64,000 nt of DNA from Okapia johnstoni. Lineage: Eukaryota; Chordata; Mammalia; Artiodactyla; Giraffidae. Position numbers and translations under genes: made by a program. Below, in pieces: positions 23,640-34,344 of this stretch (its first letter is position 1; each line of letters starts with the position of its first letter). The stretch is taken from contig CM044310.1 of NCBI GenBank assembly GCA_024291935.2, positions 83,698,713 through 83,762,712 on the forward strand. The letters are read 5' to 3'. The notes beneath the pieces were generated by a model that was not told the origin of the DNA, searched no databases, and was given only the letters and a program-made list of their open reading frames with translations.

Positions 23640-24480
23640 CATTACACATCGCCATATTGCAATTATACATGCTACCCGCGTGTTAACACGTATTTAAACC
23701 TGCTATTCCTTTGTCACTGATTTACAAAGGAGGTACCTGAAAAGAAGCAGATGTCATAATTACACGCTTATTCAGCTCATTTTAAAGTAAGCCTCAAAGT
23801 AAATTGCAGATGAGCCAGGCATGTCTTGAAATTAATGTAGTGATAGGACACTAATGCCACGATTCATTACGGTTTGTCAATGTGCCGTACTTCTGGAATG
23901 TGCGATAAAATTATATTAATACTCTGTGCTAATGAGATTAATGAATATGAACATGCAGGAGAAGAATGGAGTCCTTTGTTCAGCTATTGAAAAAAAATAA
24001 CATATAGGTAATTAAAAAGAATTAATCAAATCATGTACAGCCTCATTTATATTAAATTAATTTGTCTGGTTTCATTTCTAATAATTAATCACTTTTTGCA
24101 AATTACAAAGCACTTCAGGCGGATGGAAGCACTACTGTAGGAGCTGTGCTTCAGAATATTTAGAACGATCAAGGTGGTCCCCGTGGGTTCATATTAATTA
24201 AGGTTTAACAGTTTGGAAAATTGTAGCAATATTTTATGATTCATGTAATTAAACTCTGTAACAAAATGTCACAACTGCTAGTTACTTCTGCGCCTGTGAT
24301 TTATATCTTCCTCCTTTTGGAAAGGAAGCAGCAGAAATGAAGTCTTCTGAAACGCGCCGACACAGTCAATGGGAAAACAAGCTGTTGGGTTCACTGCAAA
24401 CTGAAGCACTTTGTCTGGGGCACCGGTGCACCCTCGCACTTGCAAATCCCACCTTGGGGTTATGCAAATGAGACTGAATC
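23640..24480. other. AT-rich repeat-free block, candidate enhancer-like conserved element
   Basis: No transposon is recognised in about 840 bp. The homeodomain core TAATTA occurs exactly at 24009-24014, 24082-24087, 24195-24200 (within TTAATTAA) and 24246-24251, with further ATTAAT variants between. Dispersed CpGs remain (23680, 23860-23900, 24352). This composition is typical of developmental conserved non-coding elements; conservation itself is not demonstrated. Confidence 0.45.
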
Positions 24481-24874
24481 TTATGATATGGCATATGGTG
24501 GAAATCTCGGGGGTCTCTTCTGGTACATTTGCTTGGGTAAAAAACTAAAAGGCAAGAGTTGTGTGTACTTCCTTCCCAAACTGAATTGGGTGCGTAACAA
24601 ACTCCCATTGACTGAGGCAGCTCGCAGAAAGAAAGCCAGCTGTTACCTTGAACCTAAATCCAGCTGGTTTATACGGCCAAGGGTACTTCCTAGAAACTGT
24701 TTTCCCCAGTCCCTGGTGTCCTGGAGAGCGACTGCAATGGGCAGCACGTCCTAAGGACTGTAGTACAGGAATGCTGTGTGCTTTCTGGCCAGGAACTGCT
24801 CTCCTCTCTGGCAGCAGGAGGACTTGAAGAGACAACTGATGAGAATGCCTCATCCAGGACACGGGTCTTATTCC
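24481..24874. other. unique DNA, no gene seen
   Basis: Open frames of about 105 codons exist on both strands (24440-24862) and overlap. No domain, no initiation or splice context stands out, so they are not called. Confidence 0.4.
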
Positions 24875-25490
24875 TCACTGGGCATCAGAAACACCTAGGG
24901 ATTATTTTTTTCTCCTAAAATCCAATGTGTTGGCTTTTTTCCCTTTGTCTCCTCAAACCCACTTCTGGCCTTTTTCATCTTGATCTGTGCTCAAGGATGC
25001 TGACCTCTGATGGTGGGGTCTCTTGGCTCCCTGGCCAACTGGATCCTGCATGGGGGAGACATCAAGCCAGAGATGGAAAGGCAGGGGGCGTCAGGGGTTT
25101 GTTTCCCATGCCTTCCCTGCCTCAGTCCTGTGTCTCTCCTTGAGACTGAGTTCCTCCTGAGTGACCACGGTTCCCTTGGGCAGCTCATCTTCCAGGGCTC
25201 ACTCCGGAGACACTAATCCCGCTTCGTCCTTCAGCTCAGTGGTACTGGTGGCTTCTCATTGTTGCCAGCTTCTGGGTGCCTCGCCATCCTTGTCCTTTAA
25301 TCCTACTCTCTCCTCCAACAACCACTTCATGAAAGCTTCTCCATTAAATTATATGATAGTGAATCCATGCCTGGGTCTCGCCCCAGAGACTGTGATTCAG
25401 TTGGCCTTGGTGAAGCCCCAGCATGTGTATTTTTAAAAATCATCCTTGATGATTGCATTGCATAAGGTGGAAAAGCTCTGCATTAGAGAT
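24875..25490. mobile_element. MER5-like fossil split by another old repeat
   Basis: 'gggcatcagaaacacctagg' (24879-24898) looks like the start of a MER5-type element. The matching later part, 'ctcgccccagagactgtgat' and 'agcatgtgtatttttaaaaa', is at 25378-25439. The 24930-25345 stretch between them includes a segment like the 3' end of another old repeat ('ccattaaattat' near 25340) that I cannot name. Confidence 0.4.
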
Positions 25491-25570
25491 ATTCTAGGAA
25501 GAGTTGGTATCTCCCAAAATAGTTTGTGCTAACACAGTATTTATTGTGGGCCAATATGTACAGTAGTATA

Positions 25571-25617
25571 CACAGTACAGTACTGTGTGTACTATGTATA
25601 CTATGTATACTATGTAC
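25571..25617. repeat. palindrome plus 9-bp tandem
   Basis: CACAGTAC-A-GTACTGTG at 25571-25587 is a perfect 8-bp inverted repeat around one base. Three tandem 9-mers 'actatgtat' (last one 'actatgtac') follow at 25591-25617. Confidence 0.85.
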
Positions 25618-25644
25618 AGTACTGTAAATATACTGATATGGTTC

Positions 25645-25815
25645 ATCCTTTTCCTTATAACAACTAAGAGACAGGTTGCTATTATTATCCCATTTTACAG
25701 GTAAATTAGTTGAGGGCTGACAGGAGGAAAGTAAATTGCCAAGGTCATACAGTAAGTAAGTAGTGAGGCTAGAATTCAGTCTAGAGTCTATTTTCTCTAC
25801 CATTACCATGTGCCA
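25645..25815 (-). mobile_element. MIR SINE
   Basis: Antisense MIR with strong core: 'tattatcccattttacaggt', 'aattgccaaggtcatacagt' and 'aagtagtgaggctagaattc'. Confidence 0.88.
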
Positions 25816-26261
25816 TAATATTGAGGTTTTTTTTCAATTTATTCTAAGAAATGATTTGGAAATGGGGAGGACCTGATTATTTACTCACATTTACATTAAG
25901 TTGTATATTTGTGCATTCCTTCTAAAACATTTTAATGAGCAATTGTTTATGTTCCAAGTATTGTGGGGATTATCCTCTACCTATCAAGGCTAGAGGGAAA
26001 AGAAAAGATTCATAAATAGGTAGATAAACAAATATAAAAATAGATAAAACTGAAATATGTAACATGAGTTGGATGTACTGTGTGGAGGGATCTCTGGAGT
26101 GTGGAAAATATGTTCCAACCAGGAATACGAAGAAGCCTTCACAGCAAAAGGGACATTTGAGATGAACCACAAAAGATCTTTAAAGACAGGATGGCTCAGA
26201 TGTAAGAGCCTGGGCCTGAAGGGTGACATGATGCTTTTAACGGTCACTTATCCCAATCTTT
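25816..26261. other. unassigned DNA, probable old repeat part
   Basis: 25950-26190 resembles a common old mammalian repeat segment ('gggacatttgagatgaacca'), but I cannot assign the family. No gene. Confidence 0.3.
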
Positions 26262-26475
26262 GGGTTTCCCAAATGGCTCAGTGGTAAAGAATCTGCCTGC
26301 CAGTGTAGGAGATACAGGTTCAATCCCTGGGTCAGGAAGTCCCCCTGGAGAAGGAAATGGCAACCTACTCTAGTATTCTTACCTGGGAAATTCCGTGGAC
26401 TAAGGAGCCTGGAGGGCTACAGTCCATGGGGTCGCCAAGAGTCGAATACGACTGAGCAACTGCACACACATGCAC
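26262..26475 (+). mobile_element. Bov-tA SINE
   Basis: Head 'gggtttcccaaatggctcag', B-box region 'caggttcaatccctgggtca', body and tail 'gagtcgaatacgactgagca' followed by a short CA stretch. Confidence 0.93.
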
Positions 26476-27239
26476 TCATCTGAATCATTCGGATGTTGAG
26501 TTTTATCCCTTAAGCACAGAAGAACCAAGATAGTTTCCTGTGAGGGAAACAACGTGGCTGTATTGGGGCTTAAAGAGATCACTTCACCAACATTGTGGCA
26601 AACCGATCGGCACAAGCTTCATGTAGATGCTGTGACATACCCTTTAGGAGACTTGTTGAAATTCAAGTGAGAGACGATTGGCTGGAAATGAAAGCCCCCA
26701 CATTGTAGAGGAAGACGAGGGTGCCTGTTCCTGAGGACTTTGTTATTCATTGACTTTTCTCCTCCCTGGTCCAGGGCAGAGTCTGGCTATTAAACATAAT
26801 GTGTGTGGTCTGGTAATGACGCTGAGCTGCCCGATTCTGCCAGGCCCTTTGGGAAGCTCTGGTCCCTCTCAACCCACACTCAAATTGGATTAACTTGGAA
26901 ATGAGAAAGACCATGCTTTTTTATGCCTGTGAGAGGGTGCTAGGAATTTTGGGACCCCCATGGGAAAGGAACATACACTCCCCATCAACAGCCATGGTGT
27001 TACATGTCTGTAAATAGCACTAATTGGGAACATTTTATTTTGTTTTGTTTTATTTATAGAGTGTACAACTCCATTGTTTCACTCAAGTAGGATTCCTTTG
27101 TAGGTAATAACTCTATCCTGGCTGTGCCATGGTGGAGGTAATACTAACGGGAAAGAGAGGAAAGCCTGCTCATAGACAAATGATGATAAAGTGAAATCTT
27201 TAAGAAATCATCAAAAAAAAATGAGGCAGGGCCATGTGA
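26476..27239. other. unique DNA, no gene seen
   Basis: No recognised repeat. T-rich (tttattttgttttgttttat) at about 27032-27052. An A-run lies near 27212-27220. Confidence 0.4.
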
Positions 27240-27480
27240 GCTGTCTCTCCAAACTGACAAGGCTAAAGAAGCTGCCATGCCACCAGCCTGAGACCCCGGA
27301 GCACATTTATGATTTAATTCTCCTTTTGACATCAATCAACACATATTAATAACCTCAGCCAGAGGAAGTAATGTGCTGGATGTGCTTTTACAGTGACAGG
27401 CCTGCATCTAGGAGGCAGATTTTTGATTGCCAATTAAACCCCAAATAAGCTCAAGACATTTCCACTCATCCTACCCTGCA
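27240..27480. other. repeat-free AT-rich block, weak conserved-element candidate
   Basis: Contains 'tatgatttaattctcctttt', 'acacatattaataacctcag' and 'gattgccaattaaaccccaa'. No transposon is visible and no reading frame. The call is by composition alone. Confidence 0.3.
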
Positions 27481-27850
27481 ACTTAGCACTATATGTCAAA
27501 CAGCACCATGGGGCCCTCGGTCACAACTTTAGTTTGGTATGTTCCCTTAGAAACTGACACCAATTTTATTAAACCAGATCTGGTCCTATAGAATTATAAA
27601 ATCTGTTAGTTGGAAGTGGAAGGTCTTAAAGATCACAGAGTCTGACCCCCTACCTAAAGCAGTATTCCCTCCTACTCTGCTTGACACATGGTTGTCCTAC
27701 TTCAATAAATCAAGTGCTGAGAAGCCTCTTCAGCCTAAGGAAGCTATATGATTTGCCAAGGAACCTGTGGGTTTTAAGTCAAAGCACTAGCTCAATCCTA
27801 GATCTATCTGTTTCATCTATCCACCTGTTTTTCTATTTATCTATCCTAAG
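27481..27850. other. unique DNA, no gene seen
   Basis: A MIR-like scrap may lie around 27590-27660. No firm call. Confidence 0.35.
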
Positions 27851-28050
27851 TGGAAAAGACCATGATGCTGGAAAAGATTGAGAGCAGGAGGAGAAGGGGG
27901 TGAAAGAGGATGAGATAGTTGGATAGCATCATCGACTCAATGGACATAAGTTTGAGGAAACTCCAGGAGATAGTGAAGGACAGGGAAGCCTGGCATGCTG
28001 CAGTCCATGGGGTCACAAAGAGTCAGACACGACTTAATGACTGAACAACA
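27851..28050 (+). mobile_element. BovB LINE 3' end, 5' truncated
   Basis: Sense BovB: 'aaaagattgagagcaggagg', 'catcgactcaatggacataa', 'gacagggaagcctggcatgc' and 'gagtcagacacgacttaatg'. The reading frame here encodes the last BovB residues, but the copy is only about 200 bp. Confidence 0.9.
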
Positions 28051-28069
28051 TTCTATCTACTTGTCTGTC

Positions 28070-28255
28070 TCCTTCCCAAGGACATTTGGCAAAGACTAGA
28101 GATAATTTTGGTTGTAATAACTGGGGTGTGCTATGGGCATCTAGTAAGTAGAGGTCAGGGATACTGCTAAACGTCCTATAATGCACAGGAAAACCTCCCA
28201 CAAAATCCTCATTATCTGACCCCATATGTCAACAGTGCTGAGGTTGAGAAACCAC
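28070..28255. mobile_element. hAT-Charlie-type MER fossil (MER20/MER33-like)
   Basis: 'aaggacatttggcaaagact', 'ggtgtgctatgggcatctag', 'taaacgtcctataatgcaca' and 'cagtgctgaggttgagaaac' form the classic order of a non-autonomous hAT-Charlie repeat. The exact subfamily is uncertain. The 134-codon minus frame starting here is incidental. Confidence 0.65.
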
Positions 28256-28750
28256 AACCTATACATACAGAGAAAAACATCTGAACATAAACACGCACAC
28301 TTATTTAGCCCAGTGTCAGGCACCGTTACTTTTACCCTGATTGTTATAACATGTATGGTTCCCTTAAGCCATTTAGTCTGATTCCTGCCCCTTAAAAAAA
28401 TAAAGATGAAGTTTAATTTTTCCTCTAATATGAAGCAAATATGTAAGACATCTTCCAGAGTCACAATCTCCCCAAGCAAAGCACCCCTAGTTCCTTTCCA
28501 TATGGATGTCAGAATTTCCCATATGTCAGGGTTTACAATACACACATTATGATTTCAGTGGAAAATCATAAATAATAAAAGCCACTTAAGTAAATTCAGG
28601 GAACAATGGTGGGAGTGGGAGGTGGGCAGTAGGATGACATGGAATTTGTTGGAAAGACATTGGTGTATCTCAGAGTCCAAGTGAAAGCTAAAACTTCCTG
28701 GCCTTTGGGAGAGAGAACAAGAGGGAATTCTAATCTAGATGGGAGGTTAG
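28256..28750. other. unique DNA, no gene seen
   Basis: No recognised repeat or exon. Confidence 0.4.
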
Positions 28751-28832
28751 GTTTGTCTTTACTAATCATTGAATCCTCAAGGCTTAACACAGTGACTGGA
28801 AAGTTGTAGTCACTCAATAACTATGTGTTGGG
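28751..28832 (+). mobile_element. L2/MIR 3' tail
   Basis: 'atcctcaaggcttaacacag', 'gtagtcactcaataactatg' and 'gttgggtgg' match the shared L2/MIR 3' end (usual form 'cagtgcctggcacatagtag', 'ctcaataaatg'). Too short to separate the families. Confidence 0.6.
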
Positions 28833-28837
28833 TGGCA

Positions 28838-28892
28838 GGAAGGAAGGAAAGAAGAGACAGAGGAAGGGAGGGAAGGAGGAAGGGAGGGGACA
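28838..28892. repeat. (GGAA)n-rich tract
   Basis: Irregular ggaaggaaggaaag and gaagggagggaagg units directly after the L2/MIR tail. Confidence 0.85.
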
Positions 28893-29429
28893 TGAGAAGG
28901 GACTTTTCATAAAAAGGGAATTAGGAACAACTTCCAGGAATGTTCTTTGTCCTTTTTAAGAGACACTGCTCTATGAAAAACAAGGAAACTATAAGCAAAA
29001 ATAAGCATCCAGCATATGTGTGAAGCACTGACTCCTACACTTTAAAGACCTCCTAGCTTTGATTCTTTGACTTCTGTTTGTGATGCTAAACTTCCTTCTG
29101 CTTCTTTAAGCTTACAACACATTTTGGGGCTTCAGAACAAGCAAGTCTGTTATTAGAGATTCTGCTGAATTATTCAGGGCTAAGTGAAGATGTGAAAACA
29201 CCTTTTTTGAGACGGAAAATTGGCAAATCTCTAAGATGCCTAACAGCCAAAAAAAAAAAAAAAAGCCCACAAATTCTTCTGCAGCTGTTGTATTTACCAA
29301 AAATTGATAATGATAAAAAGTTGTTACCTGTATAAGGATGATATGTCCTCCCCAAGAATTTCTTTTGTCTCCAGTATCAGCTTTTGTAGGTATCAGCTTT
29401 CGACAGTCATAGTCCCGCAAGAGATGTGC
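28893..29429. other. unique DNA with A-run
   Basis: A run of about 16-17 A occurs at 29249-29265, with no transposon recognised before it. No gene. The 102-codon minus frame passes through the A-run and is not credible. Confidence 0.4.
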
Positions 29430-29720
29430 TTACCCTGAGACCCAAGGGGTTAATTCCATCCCGAGAAGCTTTTGAGACACAAATGGGTAACGCACCATCA
29501 ATATTAGAAATCAACATTAAGTGAAAAGATTCCCCCCTCTTTGACTTTCATTAGAGGCTCGGGAATATTGAAAACCACAATGACTCGGGGGATTGTGTCA
29601 AAACACACTTGATACACATCAAAAGGAATTGCATCAGCAGGGCTGAAAGAATCAATTGTCTTCCCTTCCAAAATGCTGACCCAAAAGCTCAGGGCTTCTG
29701 CAGAGTGCAGTGAGATTTCC
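29430..29720. other. repeat-free block, conserved-element candidate
   Basis: Mixed composition with surviving CpGs (29462, 29491, 29560, 29587). Blocks such as 'acgcaccatcaatattagaa' and 'cttgatacacatcaaaagga' occur, with no transposon. No open frame of note. Conservation is inferred, not tested. Confidence 0.35.
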
Positions 29721-29978
29721 TAGAAAGCTTCTGAATGCAGTCCAGGTGTGGCATGGTGCAACCATTCTCTGATTAAAAAAAAATGCATACTGGCCAATGC
29801 TTAGCAGCCAAGGTGTGTTCTGTACTTCAATAGACTAAGAAAGAAGGTAGGAGAAGGAGATGAAGTGGACTAAAAAAGCACCAGCAATACCTGAGGGCTA
29901 TTGGCTACTAAAGGCACAGACATGGATGATAAGAGTACCTAAATCATGGGCAGTTAAGCCAAGGCTCTGATTTTTAAA

Positions 29979-30155
29979 TGTGTTTGTCACTCAGTCATGT
30001 ACCACTGTTTGTGACCCCATGGACTGTAGCCTGCCAGCTCCTCTGCCCAAGGAATTCTCCAGGCAAGAATACTGGCATGGGTTGCCATTCCTGCTCCAGG
30101 GGATCTTCCCGACCCAGGGATCAAAGCCAGGTCTCCTCTTTACCGTCTGAGCCAC
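29979..30155 (-). mobile_element. Bov-tA SINE with 12-bp TSD
   Basis: Antisense from 'tgtttgtcactcagtcatgt' to 'ttaccgtctgagccac'. The outermost head bases and a few internal bases are missing. Flanks 'ctgatttttaaa' (29967-29978) and 'ctgatttctaaa' (30156-30167) match 11 of 12. Confidence 0.93.
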
Positions 30156-30167
30156 CTGATTTCTAAA

Positions 30168-31207
30168 AGCTAACATAATTTAGTGTCACGGAATTAAAGA
30201 GAGTGTGTTTCCAGCATGTTAACAGTGTAACTTAGCTTCAGTTAAAAGTAGGCAGAGTGAGGGCCTCCTTTCCAGAAGAATTCTCCTTTGGACAAATTTC
30301 CTTCCAGGAATCTTCTATCTAGTTTTCACCAGCCCCCTACATCAAGTTACCCCACTCCTCCCCCATGATACATGAACTTGAGTTGTGTACTTTAAGTTCT
30401 GAGAGTTAAGTGTCTTGCCAATGGTTCATCAACCCGCTGATGTCCACTAGCAACCAGGAGATTTGTACATTTCCCCTATTGCTTTATCCTGGAACATATG
30501 CCTCAGCTAGGGGCTTCAGTTCATGATTGAAAGCTTTATTGAGAATTACTAAATAGTGTTTCTGAAGCTGATGAAAGATACTCTCTAGCTGTGGTCACGA
30601 TTAGCATTATCCCCCCAAAGCATACATATATATACCAATACTTCACACTCACAGCATTTTTAATTTACTAATGTCGTTAAGATGCCACACGCCTAATAGT
30701 CAAAAGACACAGTCAATGCAGCGGCCCTGTTGACAATTCAGACTGAGTCCACAAAGAAAGAAGACTTCTGTAACAAGAAATTTCTAGAACTGAGCAAGGA
30801 CCAGCCCCCTTCCTCCCATCTAAATTTACTGCACTGGTGCCCCTTAGTAAACAACTCAGTCACCATAAATCAGCTGTAAAACTATGCTGGAGCTGGATTG
30901 CCAGTAAGGGGCCACATTTTCGTCCTTTTGTTACAGCAAGTCTGTTGATAAGCTTTGAGATACACAGAATGAGGTGAGGTCTGAGAGAGATTATGATTAT
31001 TTTCTTGTTTAGACTCTACAAATATTTACTAAACCCTAGATTTCTTTACTGCTGAGCCACGGGGGAAGGAGCCCACTCACTGCTATATACCAAGAGCCCA
31101 AAACAGCACTTGGCTCATATGTCCACTGACTGGAGTATTTATTGTTTTGCACTTGTATACTCAGAGACGTGTACTTTAATAAAATGATTTTTACACCTAA
31201 AAAAAAG
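30168..31207. other. unique DNA, no gene seen
   Basis: A weak MIR-like core may lie around 30390-30440 ('gagttaagtgtcttgccaat'). Nothing else recognised. Confidence 0.35.
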
Positions 31208-31365
31208 ACTTTGAATAAATAAAGTTTTATTGAAATACAGCCATGCCCATTCCTTTAGGTATAGCTTATGGCTGCTTTCCCCCTAACAGCAGTGAGTAGT
31301 GGTGTGGTCCACCAAACCTAAAATTTTTACTATCTGGCCTTTCAGAAAAAGTTTGCATACCATTT
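31208..31365 (-). mobile_element. old MER-type DNA repeat, family not assigned
   Basis: 'ataaagttttattgaaatac', 'tagcttatggctgctttccc' and 'tactatctggcctttcagaa' are antisense landmarks of a widespread mammalian repeat whose sense strand reads 'ggccagatagtaaatatttt'. I recognise the repeat but not its name with certainty. Confidence 0.6.
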
Positions 31366-31369
31366 CTTT

Positions 31370-31520
31370 AAAATATTTATTTGTTTATTTGGCTGCACCG
31401 GATCTGAGTTGCAGCATGCAAACTCCTATTTGTGGTATGTGGGATCTAGTTCCCTGACCAGGGATCAAATCCAGGCCCATTGCACTGGAAACCTTGGACT
31501 CAGTGACTGATGAGCTTCCT
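31370..31520 (-). mobile_element. CHR-type SINE, partial
   Basis: Antisense copy with 'tttatttggctgcaccggat', 'tgtgggatctagttccctga' and 'cagggatcaaatccaggccc'. CHR SINEs are restricted to cetaceans, hippos and ruminants. The head region is decayed and the middle is shortened. Confidence 0.8.
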
Positions 31521-31800
31521 TAAGAGCTAAGATTTAGGAAATGCTATTTAAAAAGAAATAACAAAGGAAAAAAATCAAATAACATGGCAGCATGTGAGAG
31601 AAGGGAACAGTGGAGTTCAACTCCTCCCCCCCTGCATGCTTCCACACCCTCTGACCTCACTCTTCTTTTACTAGACCCAGAGGTGCATCCATCTGACCCC
31701 ATCCTTCAAGCTCTAAGGAGCCTCTTACCTATCCATGATCCTGTCTCACCATCCGGCTCCGAAAATAAGAGGGCTACATTATCTCTATGCTTATCATGAA

Positions 31801-32005
31801 AGTGTTCATCGCTCAGTTGTGTTCAACTCTTTGAGACCCCATGGACTGTAGCCCACCAGGCTCCTCTGTCCAAGGAAATGTCCAGGCAAGAATACCAGAG
31901 TGGGTAGCTATTCCCATCTCCAGAAGATCTTCCCAGTCCAGGGATCCAACCGAGTCTCCAGCATTGCAGGCAGATTCTTTACCATCTGAGCCATCAGGGG
32001 AGCCC
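31801..32005 (-). mobile_element. Bov-tA SINE
   Basis: Antisense from 'agtgttcatcgctcagttgt' to head 'gagccatcaggggagccc'. The antisense B-box region is decayed ('gggatccaaccgagtctcca'). Confidence 0.93.
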
Positions 32006-32639
32006 AGTGGCACTCAGTTAATATTAAGTGAACCAGCAGGCCTCATGAGGACAATCAGGATGGCAGGAGAGATGTAGGCTGAGGCACCAGCTGTGCGGGG
32101 CCTGCATTTCGACGTGGTTTTGCCATGGTGAGGTTGAAACGGTAGGCTGACCAGAGCTGCCCCGTGTCTGGGAGTGTTCTGACTTCTTTTCTGGGAAGAC
32201 GGGAGGTCTCAGCAGCTTACAGGCCCCCAGGGAACTTCTGGGTGGGTGGGGTGGGGGCCTTGCTAAGGCCCGGCTTCCTTCTTCCCACCAAGCTAGGGGA
32301 GACTGCGAGGTGTGCCGGGCAGGCTCTGGCCCCCACCCCAGGCACCCAGGGCTTTTTAATGACCTTTCCTCTCCTATCAGGGTTTATAGAACAGTCACCC
32401 CCTCCTGAGTGGGAATGCTCCCACATGCTCAGTCCCAGCCTCAGCCCTTCCCCTTCCCTTGTGTGTCCTCCAAAACCAAAGCCAGCTCTTTCTTTCCCTT
32501 TTCCAGTTTCTTTAAATTTTGACAATTTTTAATTTGAAAACAGATGGTAAGAAGAAACATGGGCATCACCTCCAAGCAGATCTGAAAGTCTGGCTTCCCT
32601 GTGGTCCATGTCGCCAAGCCCCCAACACCTCTCCCCAAA
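32006..32639. other. GC-richer unique DNA, no gene seen
   Basis: C/T-rich and G-rich patches (32230-32480) with few CpGs, so not a CpG island. A 122-codon plus frame and a 102-codon minus frame overlap over most of it. Both are Pro/Ser/Gly-rich by composition, so neither is called. Confidence 0.4.
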
Positions 32640-33120
32640 GGGCAAAGGCCGCTCAGAGCAAAATGCCAAAGCGGCTCTTTACAAATAAACCTGTGACCAA
32701 ACTGTGGCCGTAAAACTTAGAAAACCACTCCGATTGAGACGTTTGGACTAATTACCAAGGAGCAGCGGCTACGGGCCCTCTCCTAATGCTGTTTATTACA
32801 TTCCCTCGTTATGGGGACTCCCTGGGGTTGGTTTCTGAAATAAAGATTTAATTTGAGGGTAAATCAGAACAACAAAAAATGTAGCTCATTGTAAACAATA
32901 GTATCCCCAGCCCAGCTGAGCCCATCAATATAAAAACAGAAGTCCTCCTCATCCTCTCCATACTGTAAACACGTTAAATGCTATTTATTGTGACTACATG
33001 TGTGTGGCCCGGCATTAGTGAAATTGGGAGCATTTTCGTGACTGAGAGACATAAACATCAAATACTGCTTCCAACATTCTTCTAGTTTTAAAGTTATAAA
33101 ATCTAAATATTAATTTTAAT
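32640..33120. other. repeat-free block, strong conserved-element candidate
   Basis: About 480 bp without any transposon, carrying isolated CpGs (32650, 32673, 32732, 32808, 32971, 33038) in otherwise AT-rich DNA. Blocks include 'cggtctaattaccaaggagc'-like sequence at 32745-32765 (TAATTA at 32749-32754), 'tttattacattccctcgtta' and 'acacgttaaatgctatttat'. There is no reading frame. The profile suggests purifying selection but is untested. Confidence 0.4.
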
Positions 33121-33614
33121 AGAAAGGTTAGGAAATTGGAAACTGTAGTACCCACTGAAGTCATCAGCATAACACACAGTTCACAGAGGGAGTGTCAGCA
33201 TTCCAAGGAGATTAAGGAGGCAGGTGGGGTCCAGACGTGGTCCATGAAATATGACATGTGTCATAAACAGTGGCTTAGGCCCCACGGCTCCCTACTAACC
33301 CCAAGCCCTACCCAGCCAATGTTTTTCTTAACTCAAGGCAGGATGTACACAGACACAATGAGCAAGAGAGGAGAAACACTTAGTCTGCTGCCCACAAGAG
33401 TTGACTTGACTGACCATCTTTGAGCCGGAGTCTGGAGAAGGGCAGTTTGCTTGTCTATGACACCCATTATCTGCAGAGCCCGTGGTGGGTCAGGGCAGGC
33501 CCATTGGAGCAACATTATGATTCTTCAACTCCTCATGTAGAAACAGGCGCAATTCTAGATGAAACTAAGAAGCACATATCATAGGTTCCTCATTTCCAGA
33601 GACTAACTCATACT
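33121..33614. other. unique DNA, no gene seen
   Basis: No recognised repeat. The 95-codon frame at 33136-33423 has no domain features. Confidence 0.4.
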
Positions 33615-34148
33615 TTGTTGTTGTTCAGTTGTTCAGTCATGTCTGACTCTTTGTGTTTCCATGGACTGTAGCACGCCAGGCTTCCCTGTCATTCACTATC
33701 TCCCTGAGTTTGCTTAAACTCATGTCCACTGAGTTGATGATGCTATCTAACCATCTCATCTTCTGTCGCCCCCTTCTCCTCATGCCCTCAATCTTTCCCA
33801 GCATCCGGGTCTTTTCCAATGAGTTGGCTCTTCATATCAGGTGGCCAAAGTATTGGAGCTTCAGGTTCAGCATCGGTCCTTCCAATGAATATTCAAAGTT
33901 GGTTTCCCTTAAGATTGATTGGTTTACTTTCTTGTTGTCCAAGGGACTCTGAAGAGTCTTCTCCAGCACCACAGTTTGAAAGCATCAGTTCTTCAGCACT
34001 CAGCCTTCTCTATGGTCCAACTCTTACATCCATACATGACTACTGGAAAAACCATAGCTTGACTGTACGGACCTTGTTGGCAAAGTGATGTCTCTGCTTT
34101 TTAATACACTCTCTAGGTTTGTCATAGCTTTTCTTCCAAGGAGCAAGT
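33615..34148 (-). mobile_element. BovB LINE 3' part, about 530 bp
   Basis: Antisense BovB. It starts with 'ttgttcagtcatgtctgact', runs through 'cagcatccgggtcttttcca', 'ggtggccaaagtattggagc' and 'tccatacatgactactggaa', and stops at 'cttccaaggagcaag' near 34148, where flanking DNA begins. ORF2 remnants on the minus strand include the MLGKIEG and RWLDSI motifs of the BovB C-terminus. Confidence 0.93.
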
Positions 34149-34344
34149 CATATGGTCCTCTCCAATTATGAGTAAGGACTTTTCTGCCACTTGTCCTCTC
34201 CCCACTGGCTGCTTGGGGCACAGGCTTTAGTACAAACCATCCATGATGGTCAATGTCACTGTAGAGACTTGGTACTTGATCAATATTTCCTGAGTGAATG
34301 GATGGATGGATGAAAACTGGATGAAGTATTATCTAGTCAAGACT

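Noticed and set aside
24440..24862. Overlapping frames of about 105 codons on both strands
   Set aside because: Mutually overlapping, no domain, no clear splice or start context; treated as chance.
28141..28545. 134-codon hydrophobic minus-strand frame
   Set aside because: Begins inside a MER20-like DNA transposon fossil and has no recognisable family.
32164..32532. 122-codon Pro/Ser-rich frame in GC-richer DNA
   Set aside because: Composition alone keeps both strands open (a 102-codon frame runs opposite); CpG content is low, so no promoter island supports a gene.
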